Source: DASVSE01 sp036399715 (GTDB lineage: Bacteria; Bacteroidota; Rhodothermia; Rhodothermales; Rubricoccaceae). Taken from it: DNA of 24,400 bases. The stretch covers positions 1 to 24,400 of the forward strand of contig DASWMO010000225.1 of NCBI GenBank assembly GCA_036399715.1. The letters run 5' to 3'. Shown piece after piece: positions 6,551 to 16,173 of the stretch (positions within the stretch are counted from its first letter, which is position 1; each line of letters opens with the position of its first letter). The translations under genes were made by a program, and so were the position numbers. Below the pieces are notes generated by a model. It searched no databases. It was not told the DNA's origin and was given only the letters and a program-made list of their open reading frames with translations.

Positions 6551-9500
6551 TTACCGCACGACGACGATCCGGCGAGCGAGCGCATCCCCACCCGACGACA
6601 GCCGCACCACGTACACGCCCGGCGCCAGACCCGACACGTCGAGGGACGCCGCGTGCCGGCCAGCCGCCTGCTCGCCCGCAACCACGACGGCGACCTCACG
6701 ACCGAGCAGGTCGACGAGGCTCACCCGCGCAGCGCCGGCCTCGGCGAGCGAGTACGCGAGCGCGACCGTGCCGCGGGCGGGGTTGGGCGCCGGCGCGTCG
6801 AGGGCGAACACGGCCGCGGCGCCACCCTCGGTCGCCGTCGCCCCGCGCGGGCCGACGGTGACGACGAACCGGGCGGGCGTCACGGCGAGGCCTGCCGTGG
6901 GCACGGCGAGCGGGTCCTGCGCCGCCTCCGGTGCGACGGTGAACGCGTACTCGGACGCCGTCCGCAGATCGACCGTCGCACCCGTCGCGAGGTCGGTCAG
7001 TGTCAGGGCCCACGTCTCGGGGATCGCCTCGGAGAGCGGCCACAACAGCACGAGGCGCTCGCCGGCCCCGACCGAGGCGACGTGCAGCGGGATCGCGACG
7101 GCGGTGGCCGTCGGGGCCGGGCGGCTCTCGACGGCCCGCAGCACCTCCGCGCCGCCGAAGGCGGCGGAGACGTACACACTCGCAAACGGCGTCAGCTTGG
7201 CCGCGTCGAAGGCGTCCGCGTCGTCGGTGGCGCCCTCGGGGAAGGTCAGCACGGCCGCGCGGTCCTGGAGCGCGGCGCCTGTCGCGGGGTCCTCGCCGGC
7301 GAGCGTGAAGGCGAGCATCGGCGCCGCGGCGTCGCGCTGCAACACGCCGCCCGCCGTGCGGGCGCTTGCGGGGATCGTGAGCGTGCCGGCCGTGGCGCCC
7401 TCGACCCAGAAGCCCTGCCACGGCGCGACCGTCGGCAGCGTGAGGCTCACGTCGTACGACGACGTGCTCGGGTCCCAGACCTGCGCAACCGTGCTCGCGA
7501 GGTTGGACGCGCCGGGCCACGACGCGACACTCGCGAGGCTCATGCTCGTCCCGAAGGGGTTACCGAGCAGGTTGTACTTCGTCCCCGCGGCATGCAACGC
7601 GACAGGCACGTCGGTCGTGACGGCGGGGCGCGTCGTCGCGAGCGTCGTCGGGAGGGCGTGGCTCGTGCTCGGGCCGGGCGTGCCCTCGATGTTGTAGAAG
7701 TACCACCAGAAGCCGCGCCCCGAGGCAAGGACATTCGTCCCGCCCGTCGGGGAGGTGTACCCGCTCCCGGTGTAGCCCGTCAGCAGGTTGGAGCCGGCGG
7801 TCGGGTAATAGCCGGGAATACCCTGGACGAGGTTCATCGCCGCGAGGTCCGCGACGGTCACGCCGGCCGCCGGGGCGGCGAGCATCCGCCAGCCCGGCCC
7901 GCCGGTGATCGTCCCCCGCCCGCCGACTGTCAGCGTGATCGGAATCGTCGTCGAGGGCAGGTTGGGCGCGTTGGTCGTCACGACGAGGTCGGCCGTGTAG
8001 GTCCCCTCGCTCAGGCCGGTCGCGTCGAAGGAGATCGTGACCGCCCGCGAAGCTCCCGACGGGACGCTCCCGCCGGTCGTGCTCGCGCGGACCCAGTTCG
8101 CCGGGGCTGCAAACGCGAGCCGGGCGTTCATGTCCGACGTCGTTACAGCGGTCGCGTTTGCCGGGTTGCCGTTCGTCGTCTGGTAACGGCTCCCGCCGGC
8201 GTACACGTTGCTGCTGGTGTACTGGAGTCCAGTCGCCCCTGAGGTCATGTCCAGGAACCACGTGTAGACCTGACCTTGCGTGACGAACGGCGGTGAAGAC
8301 AGAGGGACGTTGAGGTAGCCCCCCGTCCCCGTAGGCCCGTTGGTGTAGGTGAATGAGAGGGCGCTCAGCTGCGTGCCGAGCGTCCCGGCCCCGCTGTACA
8401 CGCGCATCGTCGCCGCCCATGCCGTCCCCGGCGAGGCGGTGAAGTTCATGAACGGCGTGATGGTGTTGAGGAAGCCCGTACACGGGGCGGTAAAGCTCTG
8501 GCCGTACTCCGCGCCGCCGCTGGTCACGACTCCGTAAAAGTTGGCCGATTCCTGGTTGAGCGTCTGGCCACCGACACAGCTCACGGCGGCGGCCCCACGC
8601 GCCACGGGCTCCTGGGCCACGCCGGACACCGTCACACGGCCCGGAGCCGTGAGAACGCTCGGCGACTCCACTAGCCACGGCGTCTCAGCGCCTGCGAGTG
8701 AGGAAATGCCCTCCTGGCGGTCAGAGCCGGCGGTCACGAGGGCCAGGGCTCCCGGTCCGGTCAGTGGGGCGGTGGCGTTCTCCACGAACGATGTGAAGTT
8801 GAGATCCGCGCTCGCGGCCGCCATGTTCGTGAAGGTGACCGTCGCAGTGCCCGTCCCGTTGGGGGCGAGGGTGATGCCGACCGACGACGGGGTGACGCTC
8901 GCCGCCGCGGCCGGGAGTGGCACGTTGAAGGCCTCCGTGTTGTCGGCGTTGGACGACGTCAGGCCCTGGCTCGCGGAGAACCCGAGCCCGCGGCGCGCGA
9001 AGGCGTTCCACAGGAGGGCGTAGTGGAGCCCGCGCCCGGGGCTCGACGCGTCGGGATAGACGGCGGCGTCGGCGGCGATGACTGCGTCGCGGCCGGAGAC
9101 GAAGCCCGGGTTGCACGGGGTGAGTTTGAGGGCCTCGGTGACGAGGCTGAGCGCAATCTGGTTGCCCGCCGGGCCCGCCGCATTGTAGATGTCCGCGCTG
9201 AATCCGTAGGCGTCTATAAGGTCCCAGGTGACGTCCCAGAGCGCCGTCGCCCACACGAACCCGATCCCGTGCGGGACGACCGGGCCCCGGCCACCGTTCG
9301 CGCTGGGGCGGGTGTGGCCGTACGTCCAGTCGTTGACGGCGAAGTCGGTCGAGTACGGGGCCGGCCGGATGCCGCCGTCCGTCACCGGCTGCCCGAAGAG
9401 GTAGTTGCCGACGGGCCGTAGCGTCGTTCGCGTGTCACCGGCCCGCATCGTGAGCATGTTGCCGTACCAATCGGACCAACCCTCGCCCATCTGCTCCGTG

Positions 9501-10954
9501 TTGCCGAGACAGCCGCCGGCGCCGCCCGCGACGAGTCGGTTCGAGATCCCGTGGCCATACTCGTGGACGACGACGTGGGCATCGAGCGAGCCGTCGACGG
9601 CCGGCGTGACGTTCGTCCCATCGTACATCTGCATCCGTGGGCGGTTACCGTCGATCGGCGTCCCGAAGTTGGCGTTGTTGTGACACGGGTTGGCCTCGTT
9701 GCAGATGTCCGCCCCGCTCTGAACCTCGGAGTCGACGGCGTCGTTGCCGAGCCCGCCCCGCCCGTAGTTGTTCGTCTGGAAGTTGCCGGCGGCCTCTGTG
9801 AACCCGTACCGGTACGTCACGTCGTGGATGATATTGGACCAGTAGAACAGGTTCGTCGCTGCGGCGGACGTGTACGTGCTCGGGGCCTGCGTGAAGTTGA
9901 TCGGGAAGTCGAAGAGGAGCGCCGCGCCCCCGTCGGGCGCCGGGTAGGCCGCGTCGGGGAGTTCGTCGTCGTTCCGGTCGATGTACGTGTGCGTGTTGTT
10001 GCCGCGCGTCGTCGTGAACTCGGCCCCGGCAGCCCCGTTCGTGTCGTGCCAGCCGTAGGGCGAGGCGAGGGCGTTCTCGGCCCCCGAGACGGTCGTCCGG
10101 CCGTCGGCCGGGGGCGGCGAGGGGACATAGAGCGGCGAGGCGTACGGCATCGGGAACACCTTGTAGCCCGCTACGAACTGGCCGCCCGAGAGCGCGTCGC
10201 CGAGGAACGCGTCGGGGTCGAGGAGCGGGGACCGCGGGGCCGTCGTGGCGACCGGTGCAAGAGAGGCGGCCGCCGTGCCGAAGGACTCGGAGACGGTGAG
10301 GTCGTAGCGGTCCAACTCGGCGCCCGTCGCGGCGTCGACTGCCACGACCCACCAGTGCTCGGAGCGGGCATCGTCGAGCACCACCTCCCAGGCGCGGCGG
10401 ACCGCCCCGCCGTCGGTCTGGACGTAGACCTGTCGCACGCGCGACGGGGACGACAGACCGTCGGCCTGGAACCGCGTCTCTTGCGCGCGGCCGCCCTCGA
10501 CGGCCTCGGTCGTGACGGCGCCGAGGAAGATCCCGGCGTGGCCGGCCGCGGCTCGGAGCGCGCTCTCAGCGCTCAGCGCGGGCACCCGGTTGCCCCCGGC
10601 CATCGGCTCCGCCGACGCGGCGAGATCGGCCACGAGCTCTCCCGCCGTGTGGACGATGCGCCCGTCGCGACCGACGGCGACGGTGACCTGCGCCTGGACG
10701 ACGTCGAGCCCGTCGAGCTGCTGGCGGACGTAGACGTAGGTCACGCCCGAGCGATCGCTCGTGTGCCCGCTCGCGACGACGAGGCCCGCCACGTCGTCCG
10801 AGGCGAGCCCGAGCGCTGGCGCCTGCCCGCGGAGATAGCCGAGGGCGGCGTCGGCTGCGGCCGGCGAGACGTCGAGCGCCTGGGCGGCTGCTGGAACAGC
10901 GACGGCGTAACTGGCGACCGCCACGAGGACGGCGAGGAGAGAGCAACGGGGCAT
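6551..10954 (-). CDS. secreted M36 (fungalysin-like) zinc metalloprotease with T9SS sorting domain
   Basis: A 1467-residue secreted protease. The start is the ATG at 10954, followed by a signal peptide rich in Ala, Val and Leu ending near AAAQA. The longer open frame to 11119 lacks any conserved feature. About residues 30-210 look like the FTP/PepSY propeptide of this family. The M36 catalytic domain (about 260-715) carries HEYGHGISNRL with zinc ligands His464 and His468 and catalytic Glu465. The third ligand is Glu491 in MGEGWSDW. The late family motif PCNPGFVSGRDA is also present. A beta-rich region with Ig-like strands follows. From about residue 1021 comes the module shared with the downstream protease (WRMLAAP, LLGNPFGTS, PWQGFW, LTIPASART), and then the T9SS type A sorting domain in the last 80 residues. 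It is the first gene of a likely two-gene unit and is divergent from acnA. Confidence 0.94.
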   Translation of the reverse strand: MPRCSLLAVLVAVASYAVAVPAAAQALDVSPAAADAALGYLRGQAPALGLASDDVAGLVVASGHTSDRSGVTYVYVRQQLDGLDVVQAQVTVAVGRDGRIVHTAGELVADLAASAEPMAGGNRVPALSAESALRAAAGHAGIFLGAVTTEAVEGGRAQETRFQADGLSSPSRVRQVYVQTDGGAVRRAWEVVLDDARSEHWWVVAVDAATGAELDRYDLTVSESFGTAAASLAPVATTAPRSPLLDPDAFLGDALSGGQFVAGYKVFPMPYASPLYVPSPPPADGRTTVSGAENALASPYGWHDTNGAAGAEFTTTRGNNTHTYIDRNDDELPDAAYPAPDGGAALLFDFPINFTQAPSTYTSAAATNLFYWSNIIHDVTYRYGFTEAAGNFQTNNYGRGGLGNDAVDSEVQSGADICNEANPCHNNANFGTPIDGNRPRMQMYDGTNVTPAVDGSLDAHVVVHEYGHGISNRLVAGGAGGCLGNTEQMGEGWSDWYGNMLTMRAGDTRTTLRPVGNYLFGQPVTDGGIRPAPYSTDFAVNDWTYGHTRPSANGGRGPVVPHGIGFVWATALWDVTWDLIDAYGFSADIYNAAGPAGNQIALSLVTEALKLTPCNPGFVSGRDAVIAADAAVYPDASSPGRGLHYALLWNAFARRGLGFSASQGLTSSNADNTEAFNVPLPAAAASVTPSSVGITLAPNGTGTATVTFTNMAAASADLNFTSFVENATAPLTGPGALALVTAGSDRQEGISSLAGAETPWLVESPSVLTAPGRVTVSGVAQEPVARGAAAVSCVGGQTLNQESANFYGVVTSGGAEYGQSFTAPCTGFLNTITPFMNFTASPGTAWAATMRVYSGAGTLGTQLSALSFTYTNGPTGTGGYLNVPLSSPPFVTQGQVYTWFLDMTSGATGLQYTSSNVYAGGSRYQTTNGNPANATAVTTSDMNARLAFAAPANWVRASTTGGSVPSGASRAVTISFDATGLSEGTYTADLVVTTNAPNLPSTTIPITLTVGGRGTITGGPGWRMLAAPAAGVTVADLAAMNLVQGIPGYYPTAGSNLLTGYTGSGYTSPTGGTNVLASGRGFWWYFYNIEGTPGPSTSHALPTTLATTRPAVTTDVPVALHAAGTKYNLLGNPFGTSMSLASVASWPGASNLASTVAQVWDPSTSSYDVSLTLPTVAPWQGFWVEGATAGTLTIPASARTAGGVLQRDAAAPMLAFTLAGEDPATGAALQDRAAVLTFPEGATDDADAFDAAKLTPFASVYVSAAFGGAEVLRAVESRPAPTATAVAIPLHVASVGAGERLVLLWPLSEAIPETWALTLTDLATGATVDLRTASEYAFTVAPEAAQDPLAVPTAGLAVTPARFVVTVGPRGATATEGGAAAVFALDAPAPNPARGTVALAYSLAEAGAARVSLVDLLGREVAVVVAGEQAAGRHAASLDVSGLAPGVYVVRLSSGGDALARRIVVVR
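6555..6858 (-). repeat. sorting-domain DNA repeat, copy 2
   Basis: Copy of 3141-3444, same length and orientation, about 95% identical by hand count. It encodes the sorting domain of the M36 protease. The match begins one codon before the stop codons and fades beyond the region encoding VGPRGATATEGGAAA. Confidence 0.85.
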
Positions 10955-11056
10955 AGCGGTGGACGTCCGCAGACGCCGGAGAGGAGGGCGGCCGAGCGCC
11001 GCCCCGGCACCCGGCCGAGCGATGCGCGCGGCCGGCAAGATCGTCCGCCGGCGGGT

Positions 11057-11094
11057 GAATGGACAGAGGCGATACCTGGCGTCTGTGTCCATTC
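11057..11094. repeat. imperfect inverted repeat in the protease/acnA divergent intergenic region
   Basis: Arms gaatggaca (11057-11065) and tgtccattc (11086-11094) pair over 9 bp. After one mismatch, 11067-11071 pairs with 11080-11084 (one G-T), leaving an 8-base loop. It lies 103 bases before the M36 protease start and 190 bases before acnA, so it could be an operator for a dimeric regulator or a leader hairpin. The rest of the gene-free stretch 10955-11284 holds a possible minus-10-like tatagat at 11251-11257 ahead of acnA, with no convincing minus-35 partner, and nothing else that I recognise. Confidence 0.5.
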
Positions 11095-11284
11095 GTTCCA
11101 CCCTGCGGGCGTCGGCCACAAGGTGTGGTCGCTACGCCCGAACATTCAACCCTAGTTCGCACGAATTCACGCGGTTACGTGCGCGATGCCTCTCGCCGCA
11201 CTGGGCGCGATCTCCTTCGCCGGTCGTGGCACCGGCGCGCGGGCCGCGCGTATAGATTCGACGACTCCCATTTCCGCCCCAGAC

Positions 11285-14002
<2,718 letters not shown>

Positions 14003-14016
14003 TCCCGCTTCACCCA

Positions 14017-14048
14017 CACGACCCGGGCCCGTCGACGCCCGGGTCGTG
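14017..14048 (+). terminator. intrinsic terminator of acnA
   Basis: Perfect 12-bp stem, cacgacccgggc (14017-14028) with 14037-14048, and an 8-base loop. It is followed by ctctgttttcag with a modest T-run and begins 15 bases after the acnA stop. The rest of the gap up to 14209 shows no gene. Confidence 0.85.
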
Positions 14049-14209
14049 CTCTGTTTTCAGCAGCCTGCTTCGAGACCGGGTAGGGCCGCCTCATGTCGTC
14101 GAGCCTGCCCTTGCTCAAAGGCGAGCCCGGCCCGTGAGGCTCGGAGCAGAGACCGCGGGAACGTCGCAGCGCTAGAGCGGTGGACGGTCGCCCACCTGCT
14201 GCCTTCGAA

Positions 14210-14752
14210 ATGGCGTCCGCCCCTTCCGACGAGCCCGTGCTCCGCCTCGTCACGCCAGCCCTAATGGCGGCCGTCCGCGACCAGTACCGTCTCGACTGGG
14301 ACGGCGTCCACGGCGCGGCGCACTGGGGGCGCGTGCTAGACAATGGCCTCGCGCTGGCCTCTGAGACAGGCGCCCGGGCCGATGTCGTGACGCTGTTCGC
14401 CGTCCTTCACGACGCCTGCCGCCACAACGACCGCCGCGACCCGGGCCACGGCCCGCGCGCGGCCGCCTTCGCCCGCACCCTCCACGCGACGGGCGTCTTC
14501 TCACTCGACGCGCCGGGCCTCGACCTGCTCGCGGCCGCGTGCCACGGCCACACGCACGACGCGACGCACCCCGACGCGACCGTCCGGACGTGCTACGACG
14601 CGGACCGGCTCGACCTCGGCCGCTGCGGCATCACGCCCGACCCGCAGTACCTGTGCACCGATGCCGGCCGGGAGCCTGGGCGCATCGCGTGGGCACTCGC
14701 ACGGAGCCTCGCCGGGACCATCCCGCCGGTCGTTGCCTCGTGGACGGACTGA
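14210..14752 (+). CDS. HD-domain phosphohydrolase-like protein
   Basis: A 180-residue protein resembling small metal-dependent HD-superfamily phosphohydrolases. Possible metal ligands in order are His38 (GAAHWGRV), His67-Asp68 (VLHDACRHND), the HGHTH cluster at 112-116, and Asp132/Asp135 in YDADRLDLGRCG. This ordering (H...HD...H...D) is that of the superfamily. The substrate cannot be read from sequence; nucleotides are typical for relatives. There is no signal peptide, so it is cytosolic. The ATG at 14210 is chosen over a GTG at 14180 because the extra 10 codons add nothing conserved. It follows acnA on the same strand but beyond a terminator, so it should have its own promoter. It ends 9 bases from the convergent secreted-protein gene, and a 6-bp hairpin (14755-14760 with 14771-14776) spans that junction. 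Confidence 0.82.
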   Translation: MASAPSDEPVLRLVTPALMAAVRDQYRLDWDGVHGAAHWGRVLDNGLALASETGARADVVTLFAVLHDACRHNDRRDPGHGPRAAAFARTLHATGVFSLDAPGLDLLAAACHGHTHDATHPDATVRTCYDADRLDLGRCGITPDPQYLCTDAGREPGRIAWALARSLAGTIPPVVASWTD

Positions 14753-14761
14753 GGCTCGGCG

Positions 14762-15154
14762 TCACGAGCAGCCGAGGCCGCCATCGGCGGGCGGCGCGAG
14801 CGTGAGGCGCGCGGCCGAGCGGCCCGCCGTGCACGTCCCGGCGAGCATCCCGTCGCTGGCCATCGCGAGACTGCAGCGGAGCGTGCGCGGCGCGGCCCGG
14901 CGGGACGAGCGGTAGCCGGGCAGGTCGAACGTGAGCCGGCGCTGGCTGTACGCCGCCGTCTCGGTCCGGACCGTCCGCCCGGCCGTCGTGAGGGCGACCG
15001 AAAAGCCCGTCGCGCACCGCTCGATGGCGGCCGAGGCCGGCGTCGAGGCGCGGCCGTCGGCGAGCGTGCCGGTCCAGGTGCCGGAGACGAGCAGTTGCGC
15101 CTGCGCGGGCGCGGCAGACAGAACGAGCGCGCCGAGAAGCCAGAGTCGAACCAT
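14762..15154 (-). CDS. small secreted hypothetical protein
   Basis: A 130-residue protein of unknown function with a clear signal peptide (MVRLWLLGALVLSAAPAQAQ), so it is exported. The mature part is short and beta-rich (GTWTGTLADGR, RRLTFDLPGY, LRCSLAMASDGMLAGTC). It contains three cysteines besides the C-terminal GCS and resembles small lipocalin-like or beta-barrel exported proteins only in general character. The pattern 'SGTWTGTL' is common in proteins binding small hydrophobic molecules, but this is not enough to name a function. The ATG at 15154 is chosen because the signal peptide begins exactly there; the frame remains open further upstream by chance. It lies 46 bases downstream of gluQ in the same direction and may be the last gene of the mfd-ppk-gluQ transcript. 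Confidence 0.75.
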   Translation of the reverse strand: MVRLWLLGALVLSAAPAQAQLLVSGTWTGTLADGRASTPASAAIERCATGFSVALTTAGRTVRTETAAYSQRRLTFDLPGYRSSRRAAPRTLRCSLAMASDGMLAGTCTAGRSAARLTLAPPADGGLGCS

Positions 15155-15200
15155 GACGGCAGGGGAGAGGGCCCCGCAAGATCGGGACGCCGCAGCCGTC

Positions 15201-16166
15201 CTACCCGCGCAACACGGCCGCCAGATCATCGGCCACGACCACCGGGCCGCGTGGGACGCGGGGCCAGTCGAACGCTTCGGCGACCGCCGCGGCCGGGCGT
15301 GGCGCGTCGCCCTGCCCGAGCACACCCGCGAGCCAGCCGACCAGCGCATCGACCGAAACGCCCGCGTCGAGGAGCGCATCGACCGACAGCGCGCCGTCGC
15401 GTTTGGAGAGCTTCTCTCCCGATGCCGCGACGATGAGCGGCACATGGGCATACGCGGGCACGGACACGCCGAGCGCCCGCGCGATCTGGATCTGTCGCGC
15501 CGTCGAGCCGAGCAGGTCCGCTCCGCGGACGACCTCGGTCACGCCCGCCGCCGCATCGTCCACGACGACGGCGAGTTGGTAGGCGACGACGCCGTCGCGG
15601 CGCCTCAGCACCACGTCGCCAACCGTTGACGCGACGTCTTCGGCGATCTCGCCCTGCACACGGTCCGAGAACCGGACCACTCCGGGCTCAACCCGGAAGC
15701 GGATCGCCGCTTCGCGGATCGCGGCCCCGTTGATCCCGGCAAGCGCGTCCCTGCCGAGCGACGGCGTGCGCCATGCCGCCGGGTACGGCGGCCCGTCCGG
15801 GCTGTGCGGTGCCGAGGCGAGGGCCGCGAGGTCGGCGCGCGACCGGCGGCACGCGAACAGCTGCCCCAGGCCGGCGAGACGGACGAGCGCCGCGTCGTAC
15901 GCCGCGCCGCGCCGGGACTGCCGCACGACCGGCCCGTCCCAGGCCAGCCCCAGGCGCCGAAGCGCCGCGAGTTGCCGCTCGGACGCACCGGGCACCACGC
16001 GCGGCCCGTCGAGGTCCTCGATGCGAACGACGAAGCGCCCGCCCTGCGCCCGAGCCGACGCCCACGCCGCGAGCGCCGCGAGCGCGCTCCCGACGTGCAG
16101 ATCACCCGTCGGGCTCGGCGCGAATCGTCCGACAGGCTGGGAATCGAGCATGTCCAAACGGGTCAT
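15201..16166 (-). CDS. gluQ: glutamyl-Q tRNA(Asp) synthetase
   Basis: A 321-residue truncated GluRS paralogue. The family activates glutamate without tRNA and attaches it to queuosine at position 34 of tRNA-Asp. Visible are VGRFAPSPTGDLHVGSALAA with the HIGH-like motif (residues 21-27), RIEDLDGPR, the DVVLRRRDGVVAYQLAVVVDD region, and the KMSKS-like KLSKRDG (252-258). The anticodon-binding domain of true GluRS is absent, as expected. The zinc site normally formed by CxC...Y...C is incomplete: only Cys106 (FACRRSR) and a Tyr remain, the second Cys being Arg108 and the last apparently Trp. Starts at 16196, 16166 or 16151 are possible. 16166 avoids overlap with ppk and gives a normal N-terminus. 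It follows ppk by 7 bases, so it is very likely co-transcribed. Confidence 0.93.
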   Translation of the reverse strand: MTRLDMLDSQPVGRFAPSPTGDLHVGSALAALAAWASARAQGGRFVVRIEDLDGPRVVPGASERQLAALRRLGLAWDGPVVRQSRRGAAYDAALVRLAGLGQLFACRRSRADLAALASAPHSPDGPPYPAAWRTPSLGRDALAGINGAAIREAAIRFRVEPGVVRFSDRVQGEIAEDVASTVGDVVLRRRDGVVAYQLAVVVDDAAAGVTEVVRGADLLGSTARQIQIARALGVSVPAYAHVPLIVAASGEKLSKRDGALSVDALLDAGVSVDALVGWLAGVLGQGDAPRPAAAVAEAFDWPRVPRGPVVVADDLAAVLRG

Positions 16167-16173
16167 CGCGCGC

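Noticed and set aside
3141..6858. Insertion sequence or transposon as explanation for the repeated 304 bases
   Set aside because: The repeats are in-frame coding sequence for the same sorting domain, without terminal inverted repeats, target duplications or a transposase.
4190..8242. Very long plus-strand open frames opposite the two protease genes (577 and 763 codons)
   Set aside because: They are antisense shadows caused by high G+C third positions: Arg/Gly/Val-rich, without motifs, while the minus strand encodes complete recognisable proteases.
10955..11119. Upstream start for the M36 protease
   Set aside because: The 55 extra residues precede the signal peptide, are not conserved in character, and cover the inverted repeat at 11057-11094.
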